A stretch of DNA of 64,000 nucleotides, from NCBI GenBank assembly GCA_010909165.1, contig MU008166.1, forward strand, positions 992,001 through 1,056,000, written 5' to 3'. Of the stretch, positions 47,701 to 57,735 are shown in pieces. This DNA comes from Anthoceros angustus (Eukaryota > Streptophyta > Anthocerotopsida > Anthocerotales > Anthocerotaceae). A program made the translations under genes and the position numbers. The number at the start of each line of letters is the position of its first letter. Position 1 is the first letter of the stretch. The notes beneath the pieces are model-generated. The model was not told the origin of the DNA and made no database searches. It was given only the letters and a program-made list of their open reading frames with translations.

Positions 47701-48645
47701 AAACCACTTGCTCTTTTGATGATACCTTGAGAACCCCGAGATTAAGCTATGCGCTGCGTAGGTCAGGGTTAAATCTTCCCTTCACCCCAGTCCGTATCAC
47801 CACTTACGGTAGCGATTTACATTCGTCTTACATTACTGCGTCTGGTGATATGTAAGCGTTTAGGGACTCATTCTCGTCCCAAGATTCTCTCTCTCTCTCC
47901 CTCTTGGCTCCTTCATCCTTCCCCTCTGTTGCTCTCGTCCGCACCCAGGGGGGCCCAGTTGAAATTGCGAGTCCGGTGTGTGTGGGTTGCAGCACCTCCG
48001 CGTTGCGTTCCCCAATCCGTCCAATTCGGGCTCTGGCCTCACGGTGGTGGTTAACTGCCCGCTCCGGTCAGCCCGGCGTCGGGCTCACCGCCTGAAGGCG
48101 GGGGTCCCGGGTTCTCCACACCTGCACTCACCACCACGCGTTAGGGTCTATCACCAGAACCTAGATCATTCTCTCCGGAGTAGTCCGCCTGCTCGGTGAC
48201 TCGAGACTCGCGTTAGTACTGGACTCACAAAAATCTGCAAGTGTAACGGGGCATCAACCCCAAAAGAAAGATCACTTTACTGAGATGGCAACCCCCCTCT
48301 TATACTACGCTCCGAGGTAGTGCCTTTATTACACTCCTAAATCGGCCTTATTGCCTCACTGTACGCTGAGTGGCCCTAGTTCCCAGTGGCTATCTCTCTA
48401 CGGTGGTGGTACATTGACGACTAAATCGGCGGCAATCCTAGCTCGGCGCTGAGGCGCCCAATTGGATTATCCTTGACCCCAAAGTCATGAGGCCCTTCCC
48501 CTACCTCTAACCACAGCCAGTGCGCCCCTGGGGTGGGTGACAGCAGTTGTTACTATGAAGTCCTCCTCCTCATGTCCCTGGTGGGACCCGTCCCTCGTCG
48601 TCAGGTCGTGGTCGAGCGACCCCAGACCAAGTCAGGTCCCGGCCG

Positions 48646-48840
48646 GAGGCCGGACTTCCGAGTCCGCCCTTACCTCCAGAGTCCGGACCATTGGGTCCGT
48701 CCCCTCCTTCGGAGTCCGGACCACTAGGTCCGTCCTCTCCTCTGGAGTCCGGACCACTAGAACCGGACCCTCCTCAGGCATCCGGACTTCCAAGTCCGGA
48801 GCCGCCCCTGGTGTCCTGACTTTCAAGCCTGGACCCGCCT
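48646..48840. repeat. Minisatellite, ~39 bp unit, about 5 copies
   Basis: Units built on GAGTCCGGACCACTAGGTCCG with drifting variants. Both strands stay open: the minus strand gives a repeating VVRTPEEGTDL-like peptide and the plus strand GVRTTRSVLSS-like, so either might be translated. Confidence 0.75.
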
Positions 48841-48861
48841 CCTGGGATCCCCCATCTCCCT

Positions 48862-49527
48862 GTGCCATCTCCTCCTCCGGAGCACCTTCCTCTACACCCC
48901 CCATGCTGGGCGCTGGGTGCGGTGGACCTACCTCTTGCTCCGTCGTTGCTGCTCCGCCGTCTTCTCCTGACGGCCTCCCATCCGTCTGGCCCTCCTCGCT
49001 GCTGCTCTCATCCCCGAACAGGGCGCCCAAGTTCCCTGCAGCCTGAAGCTGAGGCCACCGCCAAGACTGACCAGGACCACTACCATAGGAACCTGAATCG
49101 TTGGAGGGAGGCGGCTGGAGCAGCCACAGCTCGCCTGAAGAAGGAGCAAGTAGCCGCAAAGCAAGCACGCAAGGTCCATGGGGCAGAAATGGAGATGCGG
49201 CTGAGGAAGCTCGGGGACCTTCGGAGGCAGCTCCAAGAGATGGGAGAGGCGCGCCAGGACATGGAGGGCCATAAGGAGACCCTGGAGCTACGGCTCCAGG
49301 TGGTGGAAGAAGGAACGGGCTTAGGACAGATTGGGGACCACGAGCAGGAGATAGAGAGGCTCCAGCTCTGCCTGAGAATAGAGGAGAGTCATCGGCGAAG
49401 CAAGGAATTGGACGTCGCAGAGCTTGAGAGGGAGTTAACCGATGCCAATCGTTTGATTGAACTCCCAGGTTGGTTGGAGAAAGACATGGCAGTCCTGAGC
49501 CAGAAAGTGACGGGCCATGAACGCTAG
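48862..49527 (+). CDS. Coiled-coil protein of the LTR element (partial)
   Basis: A 221-codon frame. The first ~70 residues are Pro/Ser-rich and probably not the true start. From about 49070 it reads as a long charged helix: LNRWREAAGAATARLKKEQV, EMEMRLRKLGDLRRQLQEMG, EIERLQLCLRIEESHRRSK and AELERELTDANRLIEL. The heptad-like Leu spacing and high Glu/Arg/Lys content indicate a coiled coil. It ends at a stop at 49525 with more of the same protein apparently following in broken frames. Such proteins occur in non-autonomous plant retroelements, sometimes gag-related; I do not see a zinc knuckle. Confidence 0.4.
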   Translation: MPSPPPEHLPLHPPCWALGAVDLPLAPSLLLRRLLLTASHPSGPPRCCSHPRTGRPSSLQPEAEATAKTDQDHYHRNLNRWREAAGAATARLKKEQVAAKQARKVHGAEMEMRLRKLGDLRRQLQEMGEARQDMEGHKETLELRLQVVEEGTGLGQIGDHEQEIERLQLCLRIEESHRRSKELDVAELERELTDANRLIELPGWLEKDMAVLSQKVTGHER

Positions 49528-50560
49528 CAGAAAAAGGAGTAGAAGTTGCTGGTCCGTCTGCGAAAGGCGGAAGGAGAGGCCTAATGGCGGAGACCGCCTA
49601 CGAAGGGAGGGGAGATGATAGCCAGAAGCGGCGGAGATGGCAGAAACCTCCATAGCCGCTTCTCGAGATCTTTGTAGAGCAAAGCAGAGGACCTCGGCCG
49701 AGCTCAACAAGCCGCAGCACTGGACTACCAGAGAACCTCTGGAGATGGGAATACAGAGTGCTCTAAGCCCACGTAGAGGAGGCCATCCAGCTGGTCGACT
49801 CGGACTTCGTGTACTACCACGCGGAGCTCCTGAGAGCGGTGGGGGCAGTCCTCCAGGCTGCTGAGGTTGCAGGGCCACCATAGGAGTCGGAGGGGACCTG
49901 GAGAGAAGAAGGTGTAGGAGAAAGTAGGCTCCCTTCGGTTGAGCCTCCAACGCCTGGCTCTGCTCCCTCCATGCGGTTTCGACCAAATCCCGGGCCTCCG
50001 CCGACACGCTTCCTTGCCGCCGCCCCCTTGCCGCTTAGGGTCCTCCGCTGCTCGAGCCTCCACAGGCGTGCTTCAACGTTTCACTTTGAGTACCTGCTGC
50101 CTCTTGTTGGGCGGACCTTACCTCCGTCTCCACCGTCCGACGCTTCTCGTCCTCGATCCAGCTTGCTTCTCTTCTTCCAACTCCATGGCCGCTCCTTCCT
50201 ACCACAGCAGCGAGCCTCGCGCCCTTGTGCCTGGCTCCCTCTTCTCTCGTAATTTTCTAAAGCTACAGCTGCCTTCTCTTCACTCCGGCGTCCACCCCAA
50301 TCGCGTCGCCGCCGCCACCCAGGGCTTGCTCCTGGCATCTTCTCCTTGCTCTTGCCACAACACGAGGTGCCTTTTCTTCTTGTTGTAGCTTGTGGGAGCT
50401 CGCGCTCTAGTGCTTGCAAACCGTAGGCGCGCCGCTTCCCAAGTGCCATGACTCCGCTCTCTTGCACCTCGCATGCAACTGCAGGGACTCTAACTGCAAG
50501 AGAGAAAAGGGTGAGTGGGGGCCCAGTTTGGGAAGTAAGACCTTCCAAACCTGGATCGCC

Positions 50561-52930
50561 GTTAGATGGGTGCCACGTAGCACCTTCCTCACCATCGATA
50601 TGGGAAATAATGATTTCCCATATTGCCTTATCATAAACTGGTATTTCCTGATTACTTAATTTCCCTTAATTATCCTAATTATCTTGAATTGCCTCTAATT
50701 CCCCTATTTAAGACCTATTTATCCTAATCCGGCCACTGATCACATATATAGTTGCCCTACCATGTTCCATACTCGAACAACCTATGCTCGTGGGTTGTTA
50801 CCTATCGCAGTAGGTGCACCCCTATGATGGTAGGTGCCGACCTACGGACTACATTTGGCTCCTACCTTGCTCTTCCGAAGGCCATTTCGCCTCGTTTCTT
50901 CTTCCCTAAGCTTCCCACCTTCCCTCCTAATACTATCCTGCAACTCCAGTTCTAAAAGAACCAAAAAGTTCTGACACATTCCCTTTAGATCGTTCCTGAT
51001 CAAAAGAAATTGGGCTTGTTCCAAAACGAACCCACTTGATCCAGTGACCCAAACTTTTGCGTTCCACAGTGCTCTACTCGCAGCTCGCATAACTCGCCGT
51101 CAACTATCGCATGACAGGCCGTATGTGGTAGAAAACTTTCTGCCTCACAACTTGGGCTTTGGTGTTCGGATGTTATCATTCAAGTTTTTTCTTGCGTTTA
51201 GGGTTTTTCTTACATACATACACATGTTTCTGTTTGGCTGGAACACACATGCACATGCTTTTTGGACATGTCTGCCTCTGCACCCAAAGGCCCCAGATAT
51301 TCGCTCCCGTTCGATGAATACAAATGCAACGGCTCACCATCAGGTGTCCAATTTGATGGCTGGGGTTTATGGTTACATGTTCAAAAGTGTGCCACCTACA
51401 CTATGCATCTGGTCTGCGTGCCAACAAGTTGGCCAACCAAGATGATGCCAGAGGGTGCAAACCGTGCAAAGGTCCCTCCCTCTCCTCGCTTCTTTGATTG
51501 GATTGAACACAAATGCTGTAAGTAAAGCTATTCAGATCCGGCAGTAGATTTCTCAAGGTGCATTACACTCTCACATGATCAAGCTTAACTAACATTACTT
51601 CTACATGAATGTTTAAGTACAGGAAGGCTGCACGATGACATAGCATTCTACGATTCAGCAGTGAAGAAGCTACTCATGCGTCCTGAAGGTGGTAGTTGGC
51701 TTTCAGCATGCTCTAACTTCTTGGCTGCAAAGCACACCATCACATACTAATGTCCCTTGCACAGTGCAGGTGCATTGACATTGCAATCTCTTGCAGATTG
51801 CCCGGGCAGCAAACTCACCTTTATCTAATTCCTATCCAGCAATGTGTTCTCGGTTGCCTAGGTGGGGGAGGGTGAAAGTGTGTTCACCCAATACTTGTTT
51901 CGAAGTAGGTCCATGAACTGAGAGTCTTAAGAGCACTTGAAATATGTTATGTCCAAAGGGTAATACTGCAAGAACCATACAACGATCGTCATACACAAGC
52001 ACACAAACCGTAACCTTCCTTCATATGGTTATGAAATCAGTCATGGTATATACCTGCTTGCAATGAACTCCGAAGTCCTCAAACTTGTTCAGCCATGGTA
52101 CGTACGTGCTTGCAATGAAGTTTGAAGTCCTCAAACTTGTTCAGTGTTATCGTTTGGTACTCCAATACTAAGGCTGCTGAAGGTGTGCTCAAGGTTACTC
52201 AAGGTCTACATATGGATGCTGCAGAGGCTTATGGGTCCCATACTTTGTGGCTCAAGTTGAGGTTCGCGAGGGTTAATGAGATGGGTGCTTGCTAGAACGT
52301 GCAAGCGCCAATGTTCCCATAGCCCTAAGAAGGAAAAACATGTGTATTGCACACGCAAAAAGATTCTTGACGCACCTCCTAACGACATCAATACATAGGG
52401 GGCAGCCCCCCGACCCATGTTGTCAAGTGTATGACTTGAGAAGTTTTCCCGCCATATGCGGCCACAAAATCTCTTATGCAACCCTCAATAAAAACCCTTG
52501 GTGTAAAGGTGACAAATTGGGTATTCCAAATCACGTTTATTGGAGCTACTTTCTAGTAGGTAGTCACATAGAAAGTACCTTGAAAGTTTTTGTGATAATA
52601 ATAATTATCTCTGTGCTATATTTTTCATATATGTGGTATCATTTTTATCCTACAACAATACGTAGTCTTTTTAGTTTATCTTTGGATAAATTATATTATT
52701 TTTCATTTAATAAATATGAATTATATGTTATTGTAAAATATTCTCTCTCTCTAGACATTCACCCCACGTTCTAAAATCGCAGTCGAGCGTGGCGCGCCTC
52801 GACTGCACGTTCGGGAGCAATGTGAACGGTGCTTGGTGGACCGGTATGTACTAGACGTTGCAATCTTGTCCCGGAGTCTGTAAAGTGGCCCCATTGCGCC
52901 TAGTGACTTTGGCTGCTCCCGGACACTTTG
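50561..52930. other. No recognised gene
   Basis: AT-richer sequence. Short imperfect TTAATTATCCTAATT-type repeats occur at about 50660-50720, and a ~49 bp tandem pair (TGCTTGCAATGAA...CCTCAAACTTGTTCAG) at about 52050-52143. A plus-strand frame at 51262-51525 (87 codons, KGPRYSLPFDEYKCNG) is unassigned. The region may include the promoter side of the JMJ21-like pseudogene. Confidence 0.4.
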
Positions 52931-54327
52931 ATGGAACAGGTCCGCAATTGGAGGCCGGATGCGTGGAATCTGCAACACTTGCCTGACCAGGGGCTTTGTC
53001 GGATCGTGAGCTTCCTATCTCCCAAGGTTGTCGGGTCATTGGCTTGTGTGAGCAGGTAAGCGTGAATTTGTTAGTTTTAGCTCGATGCAAGCTTCCTTAC
53101 TTTATTGTGGGTCGATTTTCTGGATGGAAATGTTGGGACGACTTCTGTAGGTTGTCAATGCATACCCTTGTGCGGTGTCGCTTACTCCGTGTAGCACTCT
53201 TCCCCGTTTCACCTTATTGCACCTTTATACACGTCCAAGCTGTTTTGCTCTCAAATTCACGAATGTGAGGGGCTTGGGTGCTCAGACAGAGTAGCTAGTG
53301 TAGATTCTGGATGTAACAATGCTGTCCGCTGTTGAGGTATACGAGGATGGAGTCTTGTTCTCATGGTTGCTTGAGACTGTATCTCTGACGTTCTTGGCTG
53401 AATGAAGAGCCTCCGTGGATGGTCTTGTGCATGGAGAAGAACAGTGGGCTGACTGAGAACACGGGTCCATGGAAGTCCAACTTTGGGGAAGTATGTAGCC
53501 CACAGTTCATCGACACCATGCACGGGAGTACGAGACTATGGGTGTTTGCGTTTAAATGAGCAGAGTGGTTCTCCTTTTCTGACAAGCGTTTGTTGCTGAC
53601 CCGTTGGGGTCTGCAGGTTACGTCCTATGAACCAATTTGGCAACCTTGTATACCAAGACCCCACTGCACCTCGATGGTGGGTATTTTCCTCGTCGAGGGT
53701 TGCTTCTCTCTTATGCTGAGGGATGAGGGCAACTGCCAATTTTGGAAGGCTTCGTGGCTCCTGAACGTATTGAGCGTGGTGAAAACGTTACTACAGAAGA
53801 GTTTTGTTTGCTGTATGGTAGATGCAGACCTGTAAGATCTCTGCTCCTCCCAAGGTTTTCTGTATGAGTGTAACTTAGTGAACGACGTGCTTACAGCCAC
53901 GACATGGCAGGTTCTGGTTACTGACCTTATTTAGGACTGGCCAGCGAAAGGCTCCTGCTCTATGGCTCAACTGGTTGACAAATACGGTAATGTTGCATTT
54001 AAAGTTGGTTAGTCTCGTGGCAAGAAAGGAAGCGAAAGGTTATGCCACTTACACGGCCCCAGCGACATGATGAGAAGCCGCTTATGTATTTGACCCCAAG
54101 GTGAGAGCATTCTACCTTGTCTCCGATGTTTCACGGGTGGAGAGGGATACTGTTTGTAGCTGATGCTGTTGCTGGATGCTCTTTGTGAACCTTTCAGGGG
54201 CAAGATTCCTGTGATGTAAGTCACTTGCATCTGACGATTTGGGAACTATGCCTGAGCACCGTTGGAAGACTACAAAGGGCCATCGTTATTTTCTGAAGAT
54301 CATCTGGGACTACTAGATTAGGGGCGT

Positions 54328-54444
54328 GCTCCTATTCGTCAGCTGGTAATCTAAGCCCGTAGATCTGGGGCGTTATGGCATGTGGTTGTGGGTCCTGCTC
54401 TCTCAAGCGCCTAAAATATGTTGTTATCTGGTCGAAAGGCGTAG
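54328..54444 (+). other. Decayed JmjC catalytic core
   Basis: Sub-feature of the pseudogene. The codon order gives APIRQLVI*ARRSGALWHV, then VVGPALSSA*NMLLSGRKA*. The alignable family pattern is RWLIxGPxRSGASWHVDPxLTSAWNTLLxGRKRW. The first iron-ligand His is kept, the Asp is not, and both Trp codons after SA and GRK have become stops (TAA at 54412, TAG at 54442). Confidence 0.7.
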
Positions 54445-56458
54445 GCAACTGTCAGTAGTCATATCTGAAGCCTTGGGGTCTGTGCAGGCGACTGTGGAGC
54501 ATGAAGAACCATACGTTGTGCCTCTTGTATAGTTTGATGTTAACAGGAGTTATTGCTGGTTGTATCCTCGATGGTGTAATTTTTTAGAACCTGAATGGAC
54601 TATGGTCTGGGAATTTGAGCATACAGATGGGTTTTGTACCCTCCTGGGAGAGTGCCAGCTGTGAACGTACGTGTGGATGAAGATGAGGATCATGTTGACT
54701 TTGACGAGCCCATCTCTCTGCAGGTGCTCACATCACCATAGATGCAATGTCGTTGCTGTTTGGAGGGTCTGACTGTTTTGTGTGGTGGCTTTTTCTCCTT
54801 GTGCTCCTAAAACTTGCTGTTGATCCTTGTAGGTGTTCTGTTTGATCGATTGAGAGTTTAACACCAGCTGGATTTTAACATCTTCTTCAGGGAGATCAGT
54901 CACAGGTGGAGAATCATCTTCTGACTCCTACAGGCAGCGGAATCACTTACCCCGAAAGGGAGGAGTCCAACGTTGTAGCTTGGGATGGTGTTGGTGACAT
55001 CCCAAGTGCTGGAGGACAGGTGACTACTTCGATGAAGAAGCGTATGCGAGAGATGGAGAAGCAGGAACTAAGAATCCGTACAAGGTGGTCTAGATTTGCT
55101 AAACGAACTGCTGATGAGCAGGAAGGTGTTGGTAAAAAGGATGTATTCTGCCCATACATGAGCATGGAGTGCTGCATGGGAAAGATGGCGCAAGTGTAGG
55201 AATCATAACGCTTGCCTTGTGCAGACCTCACGTGTGGGCCAGAATTTGGTGCCATTGTGGCAGCTCAAGTCTGTAAGGTTGGAACAGATGCTGTGGCTGT
55301 AAAACTGTATAAGCGACAGGATCTCACAAGTGGTGACATGATGGCATAGCATCCTATCTTGGTCAGCAAGTTCGGAACCTTCACAATGGGGACATTGTAG
55401 GTGAGGAGATGCGCACACATGTGAAGGAGGGAAGGGTACAGAGATGTGGGCTCGCTTGAAATAGATCCCCTTCCAAAGCCAAGTCCAGGGAAGTGGTCTT
55501 GCATAGTGCCTGGCCATGGCAAAAGTTTGTGGGTGTTTTGCGAGCGAGTGGTACATATCTTGCTTCTACCAAACTGTGGCTTTAAAAGGTTATATACGCC
55601 ATGCTCAAGGATGACTGGATGTTGCCCAATGTGTGAGCAGGGAATGATTCCTGATAATCTGTCGAAACATGTTGACTCCTATCTTCCAAACGATCCAGCA
55701 GCTGTTACTGATTTTTTCAAGGTTTGTTTGTTCGATCACGTTCAAAGCATACTTGAACTTATTCGCTTTTACATGTGTCCATCACACGCTCGTCATCTCT
55801 GCCTTTGCAGACTGAGGGCGACAGAGCCACAACTGTACAGGCCCCAGTCTGGATATACATGGACATCATGCTGAACAACGTTCAGATGGCCCCAAAACCT
55901 TGAGCAGAGAATTGGGAGTCTGTCCGAGTACAGGCAGGGGCCGGTTAAGCACATGAGAGATTTCGGCGAGACCTGAATCCGGGTTGGTATCATGTTATCC
56001 TTGGTGGTGTTAAAGGTGGAGGAGTAAGTGCGCTCGGGGGATCCTTCACATGACTTCATAGCAACACACATACTAGGGACATGTTCCAAGGAGAGACATC
56101 CCCATGATGCAAGGCGTTCGTACAAGAGTACTATCTGCTTATCTGAGCGACATCCCATCGAAGGCGGGCCTGGAGCTTGACGACATGTGGAGGAGGCATG
56201 ATGAGGGAAAGGCTGAGCAGAGGCCAATGCAGGGCACGGGTGATGGTAAAAACAAGCGTGTGGTGTGTGTGTGTGCTTCTGGCAGGTGCTACATTCTTGT
56301 GGACAGGCCTGGGTTCGGGAAAGTGCTGTTCCAGGAGGTGAGAGAAGCCTTGCGAAGTGTCGAAATGTGGGAGGAGGTTGAGGAGCAGGTGCCGGGGTCC
56401 CTCAACGACGGGCAGCAGCAGCAGACTTGTGGGGAGCGGGGCGGTGGGCATGGCATGC

Positions 56459-56513
56459 TCGCCTTCACCCTCACCCTCACCCTCAGCCTCAGCCTCACCC
56501 TCACCCACAGGCA
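56459..56513. repeat. CCCTCA simple repeat
   Basis: ACCCTC and AGCCTC hexamers in tandem at the end of the JMJ21-like pseudogene. They extend its last frame into meaningless Leu-Thr-Leu-Ser sequence. Confidence 0.85.
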
Positions 56514-56523
56514 GCAGCGGTAA

Positions 56524-57589
56524 GGAGACTTGTGCCGGCCGAAATTTGTGACAGCGAGGGCAAAGGTCCCGATTTCTTAGATTCTTTCCGCCTGAGCCCT
56601 CCACTCCAACAGCATGACAAAGACGTGGTGATTGTAGCCTCGCGAGCTCTCCTAGTAGAGCAACACCTAATCCTAGCCCCCTGGTACGAAATTGAAGACG
56701 TGAAGCAGACGACGCACAGTAGAAGTACTGCTTCTTACATACTCGTGGGCGGCGACCGGCCCCGCACCCGCACCCGCACCCGCCAGGTGGGCGCCGCCCG
56801 AGCCCCGCCCCGACGTGGCCCCGTATCTAAATATCTCGCCTCCCTTCCGCGCCCGCGTCGGAAACGAGCTGTTTCCATCCATGTCCTTTCGCCCTTTTCC
56901 GAGTAGGTGAAGACGAAGGCGCAGGGGCCGCCACACCCCGGCAGTCCGCAAGTCCCCAGTCCGCACACACTGCCAGCGCTTCGCCACTGGCACCAGTTGC
57001 CAGGCCTTGTGCGGCCGTAGCCGCGTCTGACGAAACTCGAAAGTACGCGTGCGAAGTTGACCGCTGGGGGTCTCGAACTCCCGTCTCCGCCTTACCAGGG
57101 CACGTCGGCTATCCACAACGCCGCCTGGGGCCTGGGGCCTGGTGCCGAGAGCCAAAAAAAACACCCTCCTCGCTTCGTTAAATATAGGTGGGAAAAGCGC
57201 AAAAACTGGGTCGCAGTGCTTCCAGTCAGTGCCATCTGATCGCCCTCACCCCGGCCGTGGCCGGTGGCCACGTAACAGGCTTCAGTGCAGCGCATCAGCC
57301 GGGTTGGAGCGACGCTGCCTTGGCCCAACATTCTGCACCGAATCCGCACATTTTTAACGCATTTATGGGAGCCCCCCTTCCCACGTGTTCAGGTGCCTTT
57401 GACGAGGCTGAGGCTGAGGCTGAGGCTGATGCTGGCCACCCGGACCCGGGCCCGGGCCCCGGGGCCCCGACCCTACGTATTCGTATTCCGGTACTGCGTA
57501 CACTACAATACCCCGGATACCCCGGACACGGGGACGGGGGCGGGGAAATGCAGTGATTTAGCGTATCAGGGTTAAGTTAGGGCTATGTC
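56524..57589. other. GC-rich intergenic DNA, no gene
   Basis: Includes CCCGCA repeats near 56758-56785, a GAGGCT run near 57400-57430, and the tRNA-like segment at 57058-57125. No coding evidence. Confidence 0.45.
57058..57125 (-). other. tRNA-like remnant (possible SINE head)
   Basis: On the minus strand: a GATAGCCGACG box-A-like segment, CTGGTAA like a Thr (GGT) anticodon loop closed by GCC/GGC, and GGGAGTTCGAGACCCCC like a T arm with box B. The D arm is too short and the acceptor ends do not pair, so it is not a functional tRNA. A decayed tRNA gene or SINE promoter is plausible. Confidence 0.3.
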
Positions 57590-57735
57590 GGTGAGGGCGA
57601 GGGTTAGGGCTAGGGTTAGGGTTAGGGCTCGGGTTCGGGTTCGGGTTCGGGTTCGGGTTCAATAAAACGAGCGAGGGAGGGAGGGAGGGAAGGAAGGAAG
57701 GAAGGAAAGCGGAAGGTAGTATGTGGGCGGGCGGG
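57590..57735. repeat. Telomere-like and simple repeats
   Basis: Runs of GGGTTAGGG and GGGCTAGGG pass into four or more GGGTTCGGG-type hexamers (57598-57660), followed by GAGG/GAAGG and GGGC repeats. The unit is TTAGGG-like, not the common plant TTTAGGG. Confidence 0.7.

Larger units (their letters stand above)
47701..50560 (+). mobile_element. Internal part of truncated LTR retroelement
   Basis: Sequence downstream of the primer site. No protease, reverse transcriptase, RNase H or integrase motif was seen, so this looks like a non-autonomous element. It contains the minisatellite at 48646-48840 and the coiled-coil frame at 48862-49527. A shifted frame near 49770-49880 reads HVEEAIQLVDSDFVYYHAEL, apparently the continuation of the same protein after breaks. 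The right boundary is uncertain; composition turns AT-rich after about 50560. Confidence 0.5.
52931..56523 (+). pseudogene. JMJ21: JMJ21-like F-box/JmjC/phosphotransferase-like pseudogene
   Basis: Collinear, exon-like pieces follow the plant JMJ21 protein (F-box, JmjC domain, C-terminal aminoglycoside-phosphotransferase-like region). F-box: 52931-53055, LPDQGLCRIVSFLSP...LACVSR, with donor AG|GTAAGC. NEEPPWMVLC...GPWKSNFGE: 53401-53490, donor GTATGT. LEGFVAPERIERGEN...GRCRPV: 53742-53831. DWPAKGSCSMAQLVDKYGNV: 53935 on. JmjC core: 54328-54438, SGALWHV...PALSSA*NMLLSGRK. VLYPPGRVPAVNVRVDEDE: 54631-54723. IPDNLSKHVDSYLPND: to 55721. TEGDRATTVQAPVWIYMDIM: from 55811. Final SVEMWEEVEEQVPGSLND: about 56340-56410. 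Damage: in-frame stops at 53932, 54010, 54352, 54412 and 54442; the iron-binding HxD reads HVV with a two-residue insertion; and no convincing WWH second metal site. Intact homologues are Fe(II)/2-oxoglutarate oxygenase-type proteins. This copy cannot make one. Confidence 0.75.

Noticed and set aside
54724-54890. WWLFLLVLL near 54785 as the second JmjC metal-site segment (WWH)
   Set aside because: Only the two Trp codons fit; the His is absent and the surroundings do not align, so it is not used as evidence.
55600-55731. CPMCEQGMIPDNLSKHVDSYL looked like a UBZ4 (RAD18-type) zinc finger
   Set aside because: The final Cys is Tyr. The segment aligns better with the JMJ21 C-terminal region (IPxxLxxxIDxYIPDD) and is followed in frame by the next JMJ21-like exon.
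57058-57125. Functional tRNA-Thr gene
   Set aside because: Acceptor arms do not pair and the D arm is too short.
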